Source: an uncultured Bacilli bacterium
Lineage (GTDB): Bacteria > Bacillota_I > Bacilli_A > RF39 > UBA660
Reading direction: 5' to 3'
NCBI GenBank assembly: GCA_947625715.1
Contig: CANQPR010000018.1
Location: 1 to 17,510 of the forward strand
Length of the DNA: 17,510 nt
Below, piece by piece: positions 1 through 8,130 of this stretch (position 1 is the stretch's first letter; every line of letters begins with the position of its first letter). Both the position numbers and the translations under genes were made by a program. A model generated the notes under the pieces. It was not told the origin of the DNA. It did not search any database and worked only from the letters and a program-made list of their open reading frames with translations.

Positions 1-266
1 TTTTCAAAATCAAAATTACCACTTAATTCAGTAACTAATTTATTTTCTTCATAAAAATTTAATATGACATCTCCTGGTGCTTCATAAATGAAATTACCTT
101 CCATGATTTTAAAACTTTTATTTTCTTTAAAGTTGGCAAATGAGCTACCTATTATTATGCCACCCATTATTAATAAAACAACAACTATAATGGCTATAAT
201 TTTTTTATAGTTTTTTTTATTTTTAAATTGTTCTAATTTTATAAAAGATGATTTTTGTTCCTTCAT
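1..266 (-). CDS. Anchored surface protein, N-terminal part only (runs off the left edge)
   Basis: The first 88 codons of a gene continuing beyond the window. I place the start at the ATG ending at 266 because a strong GGGAGG lies five bases upstream. The protein begins with a basic stretch containing KLEQFKNKKN, then a hydrophobic segment at about residues 22-42, then the words FANFKENKSFKIMEGNFIYE. The same layout (basic tail, single membrane span, FANF, SFK, MEGNFIYE, GD) occurs in the 497-aa gene at 13236-14729, so the two are paralogues with a signal anchor or signal peptide and an exported body. The function of the family is unknown; surface or cell-wall exposure is an inference from the membrane segment. 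A homopolymeric-C repeat (390-424) lies upstream, as for the paralogues at the other end of the window. Confidence 0.8.
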   Translation of the reverse strand, partial: MKEQKSSFIKLEQFKNKKNYKKIIAIIVVVLLIMGGIIIGSSFANFKENKSFKIMEGNFIYEAPGDVILNFYEENKLVTELSGNFDFE

Positions 267-335
267 TTTGGCCTCCCATAATAAAATTATAACTAATTTG
301 TCTGTCGAATTATGTCATATTATTTTACTATCAAA

Positions 336-365
336 ATGATAGCAAATATATTATTGTTTTGTCAA
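336..365 (-). promoter_or_regulatory. Candidate proximal promoter of the left-edge surface gene, overlapping a palindrome
   Basis: On the minus strand TTGACA (365-360) is followed after 18 bases by TATCAT (341-336). The -10 box lies inside a small perfect palindrome, CTATCA-AAA-TGATAG (328-342), which could be an operator. This would be a second promoter closer to the gene than the G-tract one. It is read from consensus match only. Confidence 0.45.
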
Positions 366-389
366 TTGCAAAACTTCTATTATATATAG

Positions 390-424
390 TTATTATAATA
401 TATAATACCCCCCCCCCGTCAATG
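390..424 (-). promoter_or_regulatory. 35-bp repeat with 10-C tract: G-tract promoter, copy 1
   Basis: Positions 390-424 are identical over 35 bp to 16212-16246. Read on the minus strand the unit is TTGAC, a run of ten G (417-408), then an AT-rich stretch containing TATAAT (397-392). TTGACG and TATAAT are 19 bases apart, with nine G in the spacer; a TATTAT three bases nearer gives 16. Slippage of the run would change promoter spacing. The rest of 267-633 holds the proximal promoter, a hairpin at 517-545 and the start signals of the small regulator; I see no convincing gene in it. Confidence 0.6.
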
Positions 425-516
425 GATTTTTTGCGATATTTTCGCCGTTTAATTTTTTTATTGATGCAAATTTTTATGAATTAAAAGAAGAAATTGAGAA
501 AATAATTTTAGACATA

Positions 517-545
517 AAAATAAGCACTTTAGACATGCTTATTTT
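517..545. terminator. Bidirectional hairpin, possible terminator
   Basis: AAAATAAGCA (517-526) and TGCTTATTTT (536-545) form a perfect 10-bp stem around a 9-nt loop, with T-rich sequence following on both strands. It stands between the G-tract promoter (minus) and the small regulator gene (plus) and could insulate them. No complete gene ends here on either strand. Confidence 0.5.
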
Positions 546-595
546 ATTTCAGTTCATTTTGGTATTATTTTGAGTCCTTGTTTCTTAAAAATACA

Positions 596-601
596 TATAA
601 T
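596..601 (+). promoter_or_regulatory. Possible -10 box for the small RHH gene
   Basis: A perfect TATAAT lies 33 bases before the start codon at 634. The best -35 match, TTGAGT (570-575), is 20 bases away, which is longer than ideal, so the promoter is uncertain. Confidence 0.35.
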
Positions 602-633
602 ATCATTATACTATCAATGGAGGTGCATGCAAA

Positions 634-786
634 ATGAATAATCCATTTCCTCTTCGAATTAGTGAAGAATTGATGGAAAAACTTCGAAAAATGGCTGAAG
701 ATCATTCACGTAGTATAAATAAAGAAATTGAGTATTTAATTAAAAAAGCTGTAAGTGAGCATGAAAAAGAATTAACTACTAATTAA
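634..786 (+). CDS. Arc-like ribbon-helix-helix DNA-binding protein (50 aa)
   Basis: A complete 50-residue gene beginning MNNPFPLRISEELMEKL. GGAGGTG lies eight bases before the ATG. The layout is that of Arc/MetJ-type ribbon-helix-helix repressors: a short N-terminal strand (FPLRI), a first helix (EELMEKLRKMAEDH), the turn SRSINKE and a second helix ending in KKAVSEHEKE. Such proteins bind DNA as dimers through the strand residues and are found as free regulators, phage repressors or antitoxins. No toxin gene is adjacent: the upstream plus-strand region has no intact frame, and the next gene is a transporter on the other strand. It may control nearby surface genes, but that is only a guess from position. 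The call as RHH is firm; the target is unknown. Confidence 0.8.
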   Translation: MNNPFPLRISEELMEKLRKMAEDHSRSINKEIEYLIKKAVSEHEKELTTN

Positions 787-814
787 TCTATAAGCATTAA
801 TGTAGTTTTTTTTT
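774..814 (+). terminator. Intrinsic terminator of the RHH gene
   Basis: AACTAC (774-779) plus ATTAA (782-786) pair with TTAAT (797-801) plus GTAGTT (802-807), leaving a two-base bulge and a 10-nt loop, followed by a run of T to 814. The 5' arm overlaps the last codons and stop of the RHH gene. Confidence 0.8.
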
Positions 815-817
815 GAG

Positions 818-844
818 CAAAAAAAAATGATTGTTGCCAATCAC
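818..844 (-). terminator. Intrinsic terminator of the membrane carrier gene
   Basis: On the minus strand TGATTG-GCAA-CAATCA forms a 6-bp stem with a GNRA-type tetraloop (843-828), followed by nine T. It lies just past the stop codon at 852. Confidence 0.8.
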
Positions 845-851
845 TTTTATT

Positions 852-2309
852 TTATATATATGTTAGTAATGCAAAGACTATTAATAATATTACTAACATG
901 GCTACTACGAACTTCCAAATATACTTTAACCATTTTTTATAAGGAATGTTTAAATATGAAAGTCCAAATAATAGGAACATACTTACTGGTGTTATAAATG
1001 ATACAAGACCATATATAGTTGTATAAATTAAGTAAATTACATTACCTTCATTTCCAGTATAGCTTCCTAGTAAATAGCTTATTGAATAACCAAGATAACC
1101 TAAATCACTGTTGAATATGCTTCCAATTAAAGCTTGGAATGTTGCAACAAATGGATTAAATGAACTTGATATTTTGCCAATGTAATTAATTATGGTTGGA
1201 ATAAATGGTGACCAATAAATAAAGACAAAGACCATATAAGCTAATACTAATAAACCAATTGGTTTAATTAATGATTTAATACCTTCATAAGCATTAGTTA
1301 ATAAATCTCTAAATTTCATTCTTGAGGCTAGAGAAATAATTAATGTTAATAAGGCTAAAACAACAGCATAACTAAATAAATACCAATTTCCAAATGATGT
1401 TGCTAAATCATAACCCATATTGGTTAAATTAGCACCAATGATACTTTCAAATATTTTGAAACTACCAATTTTTAAATCCATAAACCAAGTATGGAAATCA
1501 TCAAAACAAGTTATGTTAAAAGTATTCCAGTTTGTAAATGCTAATATAGCAAGAACAAATAGAATGGCAAACATAGCAATGATTGGCCAAGTTTTAGCTT
1601 TTTTATTATTAACTGGTTCTAATGCAAATAAGTCTGTTTCTTTATTTTCTTCATTTTCTTTTTGAACTACGTTTTTCTTTAAATAATTAATATTAAAGAA
1701 TGTATAAAGAATAAATGAAACAAGAAGAATACCGGCTCTAATAAGGATTTCAGTTTCGATTGTTACTTCTGAACCACCATAGCCCATATAAGTTATTAAG
1801 GCTGTTGCACCTTCAGTTCCATAAGTTGCACCAAGTAAAGCTACTAACATAGCACCAAATGTTGCTACAAATGAACTTAATTTGTCAAATCCCATGCTTC
1901 TTAAAATATGAATAATAAATGGAATAAAGACAATTAAAATATAACCATTAGCTAAAATAGATGCTAAAACAGCAATAATAAATGATACAACGACAGCAAA
2001 GACAATCTTTTTGTTACTAAATTTCTTAGCAATATTAGCTACTAATTTTTTATAAGAATCTAAATGGCTAATTACACCATAGAATATTCCAATAAAGATT
2101 AGATAAACTATTTGAATAGAAAAATTTTGAATGGCATAAACTAAACCATATGAAATATGTAATAAGCCAATGCGTTCTAATTTTCCTGCAACAAATTCAG
2201 CTCCAGTTGAAAAACTACCGCTTGGAATTATCCAGGTTAAAATTACTGTTAAAAGTAACATTCCTAAAACCATCTTAATTAAACTTTGTTCCTTGACATT
2301 TTTTTTCAT
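852..2309 (-). CDS. Multi-spanning membrane carrier, YfcC/DcuC-like (ion-transporter superfamily)
   Basis: A 485-residue integral membrane protein with about 11-12 hydrophobic segments, for example near residues 13-30, 65-80, 102-136, 143-164, 186-206, 240-260, 307-328, 345-368, 425-455 and 463-485. The N-terminal IIPSGSF after the first span resembles the IPAG/IPSG signature of YfcC-type members of the DcuC/ion-transporter superfamily. Those proteins carry C4-dicarboxylates, amino acids or related anions across the cell membrane. The substrate cannot be read here. The start ATG follows a strong GGAGGAGG. It has its own extended -10 promoter and its own terminator, so it is probably monocistronic. 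An AbgT-type or other related carrier is the main alternative. Confidence 0.65.
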   Translation of the reverse strand: MKKNVKEQSLIKMVLGMLLLTVILTWIIPSGSFSTGAEFVAGKLERIGLLHISYGLVYAIQNFSIQIVYLIFIGIFYGVISHLDSYKKLVANIAKKFSNKKIVFAVVVSFIIAVLASILANGYILIVFIPFIIHILRSMGFDKLSSFVATFGAMLVALLGATYGTEGATALITYMGYGGSEVTIETEILIRAGILLVSFILYTFFNINYLKKNVVQKENEENKETDLFALEPVNNKKAKTWPIIAMFAILFVLAILAFTNWNTFNITCFDDFHTWFMDLKIGSFKIFESIIGANLTNMGYDLATSFGNWYLFSYAVVLALLTLIISLASRMKFRDLLTNAYEGIKSLIKPIGLLVLAYMVFVFIYWSPFIPTIINYIGKISSSFNPFVATFQALIGSIFNSDLGYLGYSISYLLGSYTGNEGNVIYLIYTTIYGLVSFITPVSMFLLFGLSYLNIPYKKWLKYIWKFVVAMLVILLIVFALLTYI

Positions 2310-2329
2310 CTTTTTCCTCCTCCATCTAA

Positions 2330-2338
2330 ATTATAGCA
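2330..2338 (-). promoter_or_regulatory. Extended -10 promoter of the carrier gene
   Basis: On the minus strand TGC-TATAAT (2338-2330) matches an extended -10 element. No good -35 is present, as is common with extended -10 promoters. It lies 20 bases before the start codon, so the leader is very short. Confidence 0.6.
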
Positions 2339-2379
2339 CATAAAATCAGGATATTTATAAAAATTTGCTTATTTTAGGT

Positions 2380-2407
2380 GAAAAAATGAACAATATTCTT
2401 GTTCATT
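2380..2407 (-). terminator. Intrinsic terminator of lysS
   Basis: AATGAACAA and TTGTTCATT (arms 2385-2393 and 2399-2407) form a perfect 9-bp stem with a 5-nt loop, followed on the minus strand by a T run. It begins about 20 bases after the lysS stop. Confidence 0.8.
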
Positions 2408-2427
2408 ATATGATTTTGGCATTTTAT

Positions 2428-3912
2428 TTAATCAAGAGGTTTCATTGTCGGGAATAAAATAACATCTCTAATTGAATCTTGTTCAGTAAATAACATACAT
2501 AAACGATCTATTCCATAGCCAATTCCCCCAGCTGGTGGCATTCCATATTCTAAGGCCTCAATAAAATCGGTATCAATATCATTTGCTTCATTATTACCAA
2601 GAGCTCTTTCTTTTAATTGTTCTTCAAAACGTTGTAATTGGTCTATTGGATCATTTAATTCCGTATAGGCATTAGCAAATTCTTTACCGCCAATAAATAA
2701 TTCAAAGCGATCAACAAAACGAGGGTCTTGTTTATTTTTCTTGGTTAAAGGTGATATTTCAATTGGATGCCCATATAAGAAAGTTGGTTCAATTAAAGTT
2801 TCTTCAACATATTTTTCAAAGAATAAATTTATGATATGCCCAACATTTTTTTGATGTTCTAAAACGGTTATGTTATGTTCTTTTGCTAGTTGTAAGGCTT
2901 CATCTACTGTCATTTGTTTTTTAAAATCAATACCCGTTTTTTCTTTTATAGCATCAGTCATACTTAAGCGTTTCCATTTGCCACTTAAATCTATTTGATG
3001 TCCACACCAATTAAAGATAGTTTTGTTATATACTTTTTTAGCAATGGTTTGAAACATCTTTTCAGTTAAATCCATCATTTTTTCTAAATCAGAGTAAGCT
3101 AAATATGCTTCCATTAACGTAAATTCAGGATTGTGTTTAGGGTCCATACCTTCGTTTCTAAAGACGCGTCCAATTTCATACACTGCTTCTAAGCCACCTA
3201 CTAACAATTTTTTTAGTGGTATTTCAAGGGCAATTCTTAGATACATATCGATATCTTGAGTATTATGATGGGTTATAAATGGTCTTGCTGAGGCTCCTGA
3301 TAAAAAGGTATTTAAAACTGGTGTTTCAACTTCAATAAAACCTTGTTCATCCATGAAATTTTGGATACATCTAATTATTTTTGGTCGTTCAAAAGCAACT
3401 TTCTTAGCTTGTTCATTCATAATTAAATCAACATAACGTCTCCGATATCTTTCTTCAATATCCGTTAGACCATGAAATTTTTCTGGTAGAGGTCTTAAGG
3501 CTTTTACTAAATGCGTATATTTTAAGCATTTTAAAGTTACTTCTCCAGTATTAGTTTTCATAACTTTTCCTAAAACACCTACAATATCACCAATATCAGC
3601 GGTTTTAAATAAATTATAATTATCTGTTCCAACATCATTTATAGATATATATATTTGAATACTACCCATTTTATCTTGAATAGTGAAAAATGAGGCCTTA
3701 CCCATTTTTCTTATAAACATAATTCGACCAGCAATGTTATAGGTATCAGAAATATTTTCAAAATCATCATGAGGTATATCCTGATATTTTTCTTTAATAA
3801 GTTTTGAATAAGATGTTTTATCAAAACGAGTTCCAAAAGGATCTATTCCCATCTTGACAAGATTTTCTTTTTTTTCTCTTCTTACTTTTTCTTGTTCAGT
3901 TAATTCGCGCAT
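2428..3912 (-). CDS. lysS: Lysyl-tRNA synthetase, class II
   Basis: Charges tRNA-Lys with lysine using ATP in the cytoplasm. The 494-residue length is usual for bacterial LysS. An N-terminal OB-fold anticodon-binding domain (YNIAGRIMFIRKMG) is followed by the class II core: motif 1 region FMDEQGFIEVETPVL, motif 2 YEIGRVFRNEG, and motif 3 GGIGYGIDRLCML near the C-terminus. I place the start at the ATG ending at 3912 (MRELTEQEK), preceded by AGAAGGA. The frame stays open 26 codons further upstream, but that stretch encodes the T-box terminator hairpin and is not coding. Expression is controlled by the T-box leader upstream and ends at the hairpin at 2380-2407. Confidence 0.97.
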   Translation of the reverse strand: MRELTEQEKVRREKKENLVKMGIDPFGTRFDKTSYSKLIKEKYQDIPHDDFENISDTYNIAGRIMFIRKMGKASFFTIQDKMGSIQIYISINDVGTDNYNLFKTADIGDIVGVLGKVMKTNTGEVTLKCLKYTHLVKALRPLPEKFHGLTDIEERYRRRYVDLIMNEQAKKVAFERPKIIRCIQNFMDEQGFIEVETPVLNTFLSGASARPFITHHNTQDIDMYLRIALEIPLKKLLVGGLEAVYEIGRVFRNEGMDPKHNPEFTLMEAYLAYSDLEKMMDLTEKMFQTIAKKVYNKTIFNWCGHQIDLSGKWKRLSMTDAIKEKTGIDFKKQMTVDEALQLAKEHNITVLEHQKNVGHIINLFFEKYVEETLIEPTFLYGHPIEISPLTKKNKQDPRFVDRFELFIGGKEFANAYTELNDPIDQLQRFEEQLKERALGNNEANDIDTDFIEALEYGMPPAGGIGYGIDRLCMLFTEQDSIRDVILFPTMKPLD

Positions 3913-3930
3913 ATTATTCCTTCTTTCTAA

Positions 3931-3971
3931 ATAAAAACAAGACTTCATCCAGAAAGGACGAACTGTCTTGT
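3931..3971 (-). terminator. T-box regulatory terminator hairpin
   Basis: On the minus strand ACAAGAC and TTCGTCC pair with GGATGAA and GTCTTGT (arms 3937-3950 and 3956-3971, with one G-T pair and a two-base bulge), followed by TTTTTATTT. It is the terminator alternative to the T-box antiterminator. Confidence 0.88.
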
Positions 3972-4143
3972 TAATAGCCCGCGGTACCACCTTAATTCAT
4001 AAATAAATTATGCTCTTTTTGTTATAATGGAACAACCAATAACACTCCAATACCTTTATTCATTATATTTTCTTTAATGGGTTTCCACCTATCCCATCTC
4101 TCTATAAAAGAAAGATTATAATTACTCTTTATCTTCATCGCGT
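3937..4143 (-). promoter_or_regulatory. T-box riboswitch for lysS, specifier AAA (Lys)
   Basis: The leader senses uncharged tRNA-Lys and prevents termination. The T-box core GGTGGTACCGCGG is present (about 3979-3992). Stem I is visible: an AGTA motif on the 5' side of the specifier loop, an ATTATA/TATAAT plus CTTTCTTT/AAAGAAA stem, an AGAGAG bulge region, and a distal loop with GGTG between ATGGG and CCCAT. On the 3' side the specifier loop reads GAA-T-AAA-G, which gives the codon AAA (4057-4055), lysine, followed by a purine as usual. A stem III (GTTAT...ATAAC) precedes the T-box. Confidence 0.92.
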
Positions 4144-4150
4144 TTTATAA

Positions 4151-4179
4151 ACTATACTAATTAAAATTTAATTTGTCAA
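4151..4179 (-). promoter_or_regulatory. Promoter of the lysS T-box transcript
   Basis: TTGACA (4179-4174), a 17-base spacer, then TATAGT (4156-4151) on the minus strand, just after the stop of the preceding gene at 4186. Spacing and consensus are near ideal, and the predicted start coincides with the 5' edge of the T-box leader. Confidence 0.85.
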
Positions 4180-4185
4180 TTAATT

Positions 4186-5160
4186 TTAGATAATTTTTGA
4201 AAGTTGTTGTTCTTTTTCTTGCATTAAAGATGTTAATTCTTTATAAGCTAAAAAATCAGGTTTAGTAATAATTTTTGTTGAAAGTGGTGTTTGGTATAAA
4301 AAATGATTTAATTCTTCTTTTATATTGTGCGCAACTATATTAAACATATAATTTGACATGTAATTAGGATAACGTTTTTCTAATTGTTCTTTAGAATATA
4401 GTGTTTTTAGTTCATTTGCTACTTTATCATCATGCATATTTAGTATAGAATTTATATATTCACTAAGACACTTTATTTGTTCTTCATAATAAGGTTTAGC
4501 AATTTGTTTGATTTGTTTTATTTCCTTTACTTTATTTAAAAAACTTAAATACATCGTTGTAAGATTATTATCATCTAAAAGAAAAGAATTTTTAAAAAAT
4601 GTTAAATTTTGAATTGGAGCAACTAGTTCCCTTTTAACTAAACTTTGCCATAATTCTTCATAAAAATCAGTTTTTAATTGATTATAAAATAAAGTATATT
4701 CAATCCATACAGCTTCAGCGATTTTGACATCCTTTATATTTGGTAAGAAACTTATTACTTCTTTACCTCCTGATTTTAATTTGGCTAAATATTTATTATA
4801 TATAGGTAAATATGGTAAAAATTTTGGTGTTTTTAAATATTCGTCATTTAAAGTCATCAATTCTTTTTCAGATAATTCTTGTTCATATATATCTTTTAGA
4901 ATGGTAGTTGTGTATTCATCTTTGGTGTAAAATGATTTGTCTTGATTGATAGAGTGGCTTTTTAAGTACTCATTTAATATTCTTGTGGCAATAGAAACTT
5001 GTTTATTTAAAACAATAGCATGACTTTGCGATAAATGAGTATGATAGGTATTTTTAGGATTAGATATTTTTCTATATACTCGATATTGTTTTTTTAAATC
5101 TTTATAGGTAAATCCTGCTTTTAAATCTAATAATTTCATAGCATCAGTAATTGATTGCAT
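4186..5160 (-). CDS. Unknown protein with J-domain-like N-terminus lacking HPD (324 aa)
   Basis: I do not recognise this 324-residue protein as a named family. Its first 70 residues resemble a DnaJ J-domain in layout: a helix ending in MKLLDLKAG, a basic helix TYKDLKKQYRVYRKIS, and a later helix IATRILNEYLK. The HPD tripeptide that stimulates DnaK ATPase is absent (NPK stands near that place), so ordinary co-chaperone activity is unlikely. The rest is charged and apparently helical, with no membrane segment or signal peptide, so a cytoplasmic protein is expected. The start follows AAAGGGGG. It lies 52 bases after ligA but has its own near-consensus promoter, and no terminator separates it from the lysS promoter. 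Confidence 0.8.
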   Translation of the reverse strand: MQSITDAMKLLDLKAGFTYKDLKKQYRVYRKISNPKNTYHTHLSQSHAIVLNKQVSIATRILNEYLKSHSINQDKSFYTKDEYTTTILKDIYEQELSEKELMTLNDEYLKTPKFLPYLPIYNKYLAKLKSGGKEVISFLPNIKDVKIAEAVWIEYTLFYNQLKTDFYEELWQSLVKRELVAPIQNLTFFKNSFLLDDNNLTTMYLSFLNKVKEIKQIKQIAKPYYEEQIKCLSEYINSILNMHDDKVANELKTLYSKEQLEKRYPNYMSNYMFNIVAHNIKEELNHFLYQTPLSTKIITKPDFLAYKELTSLMQEKEQQLSKII

Positions 5161-5187
5161 AATAAAACCCCCTTTAAATTAGGGTCT

Positions 5188-5216
5188 ATTGTAGCAAAAA
5201 AAGATGAAAATGTCAA
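5188..5216 (-). promoter_or_regulatory. Promoter of the 324-aa gene, overlapping the ligA stop
   Basis: TTGACA (5216-5211), 17 bases, TACAAT (5193-5188) on the minus strand. The -35 box overlaps the ligA stop codon TGA. The match is close to consensus, so the downstream gene can be expressed independently of the pcrA-ligA operon. Confidence 0.8.
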
Positions 5217-7222
5217 ATTTCACCTAAATCAATTAAAATTTGGCGTAGTTTTTCTTCATTCCAAATTTCAATATTTAAATCAAGAGCTTTTTGATATTTG
5301 CTACCTGGATTTTCACCGACAATAACAAAATCAGTTTTTTTAGATACACTGCTTGATGGACTAGCGTTATATTTAGCCAGAATTTTTTCAATTTCATCAC
5401 GATTTAAAAAGGAAATAGTTCCGGTTATAACAAAGCGTTTATCACTTAATAAATCATTTTGTTTAGTTTCTTCACCAGTATATTGCATATTAATAGATAG
5501 TTCTTTTAATTCATTGATAATTTTTTTGTTGTTAGGATTTTGAAAGTATTCATATATATTAGTAGCTAAGACATCACCAATATCTTTAATTTGTTTTAAT
5601 TGGTCAATTGTTTGTTTTTGTAAATTATCAAGGGTTTTAAAAGTTTTGGCCAATAAAAGGGCCGTTTTATCTCCAATACCTTCAATTCCAAGACCAAATA
5701 TTAATCTTTCTAATGAATTTTTTTTGCTATTTGTTATAGCATTAAGTAAATTTTCAACACTTTTATTACCATAACCCTCTAACAAAATTAATTCTTTTTG
5801 ATGTTTTTCTAAATGATATATATCAGTTATGTTTTTGATAAAACCTAAATTAAAGAAATCTTCCATGATTCGTTCGCCTAATCCATCGATGTTCATAGCA
5901 TGTCGAGATGCAAAATGAATTAATCTTTCAATATGTCTTGCTTCACATTGCTCATTAGGACAATAGTAATCTACTTGGCCTTCTTTTTTGATAAGCAGGC
6001 TATTACATATTGGACACTTATCAATCATTTTAAAGACTTGTTCATTACCCGTTCTTCTTTCTTTTTTGGCCATGATAACTTCCGGAATAACATCCCCTGC
6101 TTTTCTTATGGATACGGTATCGTTTATTCTTAAGTCTCTTTCTTTGATGTAATCTATGTTATGTAATGTAGCTCTAGCAATAGTTGAACCCATAACTAAT
6201 ACCGGATCTAATACTGCATTAGGGGTTATTTTACCAGTTCTTCCCACGGTAAAAATAATATCTTTTAATTTAGTTAGAACTTCGGTAGCTGGAAATTTAT
6301 AAGCTACTGCCCAACGAGGATATTTAGAAGTAAAACCTAATTCTTGTTGCATTTTAAGGTCATTAACTTTAATTACAACCCCATCAATGTCATATGGTAG
6401 GGAAGCACGTTTTTTACCATACTCCTCAATATATGCAATTATTTGGTCAATACTATTTACTAATCTAACATCAGGATTTACTTTAAAGCCTAAACTTTTC
6501 ATGTATTCTAAAGCTTCATAATGAGTTTTTATACCATAATCAAGAGGATTGGGTAAATGATAAATCCATGTATTTAAATTTCGTTTGGCAGTAATTTTGC
6601 TGTCTAATTGTCTTATGGAACCAGCAGTAGCATTACGAGGGTTTTGCAAAAGATTTAACCCTAATTTTTCTCTTTCTAAATTTAATTTAGCAAGAGTCTT
6701 TTTTTCCATATATATTTCTCCTCGTACTTCAATAGATACGGGTTTTTTTAATTTTAATGGAAGGCTTTTAATAGTTTTAACATTATGAGTTATATCTTCC
6801 CCAGTTATTCCATCACCTCTTGTTAAACCTGTTGTTAATAAACCATTATCATAGTGAAAACTGCCACTTACCCCATCGATTTTTAACTCACACACATAAT
6901 TAGGATTATAACCACTTTTTCTTATTCGTTCATCAAATTGTTCTATTTCTTCAATATTAAAAACATCTGGTAGGGATAACATCGGAATTTGATGTTTTTG
7001 TTTTTTAAATTTGTCAATAACTACCCCACCAACTTTTTTAGTCGGAGAATTTTCATCATCAAATTCTTTAAATTCGTTTTCAAGATTTTCTAATTCTCTT
7101 AAATAACTATCCCACTCTTGATCAGTTATGGAAGGGTTTGCTAAAACATAGTATTCATAGTTAGCATCTTCTATTAATTTTCGTAAGTAATCAATTCTTT
7201 TTTTAGCTTCAAATTTATCCAT
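5213..7222 (-). CDS. ligA: NAD-dependent DNA ligase LigA
   Basis: Seals nicks in duplex DNA during replication and repair, using NAD+. The 669-residue length is typical. In order: N-terminal Ia domain that binds NAD; adenylation domain with the AMP-accepting lysine in CELKIDG (about residue 114) and GDGITGED; OB fold (VGRTGKITPNAVLDPV, RATLHN); four-cysteine zinc finger (CPIC...CPNEQC, near residues 395-425); helix-hairpin-helix repeats; C-terminal BRCT domain. I choose the ATG ending at 7222 rather than the one at 7234: the codons between them contain GGAGGT, an ideal ribosome site for the second ATG, and the previous gene stops two bases before it. This points to translational coupling inside an operon. 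Confidence 0.97.
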   Translation of the reverse strand: MDKFEAKKRIDYLRKLIEDANYEYYVLANPSITDQEWDSYLRELENLENEFKEFDDENSPTKKVGGVVIDKFKKQKHQIPMLSLPDVFNIEEIEQFDERIRKSGYNPNYVCELKIDGVSGSFHYDNGLLTTGLTRGDGITGEDITHNVKTIKSLPLKLKKPVSIEVRGEIYMEKKTLAKLNLEREKLGLNLLQNPRNATAGSIRQLDSKITAKRNLNTWIYHLPNPLDYGIKTHYEALEYMKSLGFKVNPDVRLVNSIDQIIAYIEEYGKKRASLPYDIDGVVIKVNDLKMQQELGFTSKYPRWAVAYKFPATEVLTKLKDIIFTVGRTGKITPNAVLDPVLVMGSTIARATLHNIDYIKERDLRINDTVSIRKAGDVIPEVIMAKKERRTGNEQVFKMIDKCPICNSLLIKKEGQVDYYCPNEQCEARHIERLIHFASRHAMNIDGLGERIMEDFFNLGFIKNITDIYHLEKHQKELILLEGYGNKSVENLLNAITNSKKNSLERLIFGLGIEGIGDKTALLLAKTFKTLDNLQKQTIDQLKQIKDIGDVLATNIYEYFQNPNNKKIINELKELSINMQYTGEETKQNDLLSDKRFVITGTISFLNRDEIEKILAKYNASPSSSVSKKTDFVIVGENPGSKYQKALDLNIEIWNEEKLRQILIDLGEI

Positions 7223-7224
7223 AT

Positions 7225-8130
7225 CTACCTCCATAAATTATTAGGATATGTTCCTTTTTTCTTTAATGTCATAATACTATTTTTGACAATTTCTAAATCA
7301 CTTTTGTAAGTCATTCCTAACCATTTATCTTTACTTGCCATACTATAGATGGTTATTTTATTTTCTTTTAAATATTCATTTAGGCATGTTGGCAATAAAC
7401 ATTCTTCTTTTAATAATTGTTCGTCATCTTGATTAAAAAAATTATAAAAATAATCTTCAAAGAGAGTAAAAAAATGCGGAGAAAAACCATAACAATTCAT
7501 ACTGACTAGAGCATCACTTTTAATAAGAAATTCTTCTTTCCCATCTAAGGGTGTTGCTAAAGCATTATTTTCTTGTGGTTTAATACTACATTCAGTTATT
7601 TTTTTTACTTCATCATTTTCTACTAAACATACGCCTCTTTTAACAGCCATAGAAGAAGTAATTGTATCATTAAAATGATAAGATATCATTAATGCTTCAT
7701 TTTCTTTGCGCTCTTTTTTAAAGAACTCCGCAATTTTCATGTAAGCATCTAAGCCATAAAAATCATCAGCATTTATAACCGCAAATGGTCCATCTACATA
7801 GGGTTTAGCAACTAGTAGGGCTTGAACGGTTCCCCATGGTTTTTCTCTTTTATAAGCAAGGTGTTTTTTTTGAGGAATATCACTTATTGATTGAAATGCA
7901 TATTCTACTTTGATGTGACTACTAAGACGCCTACCAATGGTACTTTTAAATAATTGATAATGTTCTTCTTTAATAACAAAGACAACTTTAGTAAATCCAG
8001 CTTTAATTGCATCGTAAATGGAATAATCAATAATAAAATTATCTTCATCATCAACCGGGGTAATTTGTTTTAAGCCACCAAAACGACTACCCATGCCCCC
8101 TGCCATTACAACTAATGTTAATGTTTTCAT
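7225..8130 (-). CDS. Sugar-phosphate-type nucleotidyltransferase (GT-A fold)
   Basis: A 301-residue protein with the N-terminal nucleotide-binding signature of the NTP_transferase family: VVMAGGMGSRFGG-LKQ at residues 7-22. The metal-binding acidic motif appears as NADDFYG in the middle of the protein. Family members transfer NMP from NTP to a sugar phosphate or phosphocholine-like acceptor to make activated precursors for cell-surface polymers; the exact substrate cannot be told. No signal or membrane segment is visible, so it is cytoplasmic. It overlaps the upstream gene by four bases (ATGA) and ends two bases before ligA, so it is embedded in the pcrA-ligA transcription unit. GGTAGG precedes the start. 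Confidence 0.88.
   Translation of the reverse strand: MKTLTLVVMAGGMGSRFGGLKQITPVDDEDNFIIDYSIYDAIKAGFTKVVFVIKEEHYQLFKSTIGRRLSSHIKVEYAFQSISDIPQKKHLAYKREKPWGTVQALLVAKPYVDGPFAVINADDFYGLDAYMKIAEFFKKERKENEALMISYHFNDTITSSMAVKRGVCLVENDEVKKITECSIKPQENNALATPLDGKEEFLIKSDALVSMNCYGFSPHFFTLFEDYFYNFFNQDDEQLLKEECLLPTCLNEYLKENKITIYSMASKDKWLGMTYKSDLEIVKNSIMTLKKKGTYPNNLWR

Noticed and set aside
425..573. A plus-strand frame giving FYELKEEIEKIILDIK and ending at a TGA near 573
   Set aside because: No start codon or ribosome site was found and a hairpin lies within it; it may be a gene remnant, but the evidence is too thin to call.
3913..3990. A 26-residue N-terminal extension of lysS
   Set aside because: The stretch encodes the T-box terminator hairpin, and a good ribosome site precedes the ATG ending at 3912.
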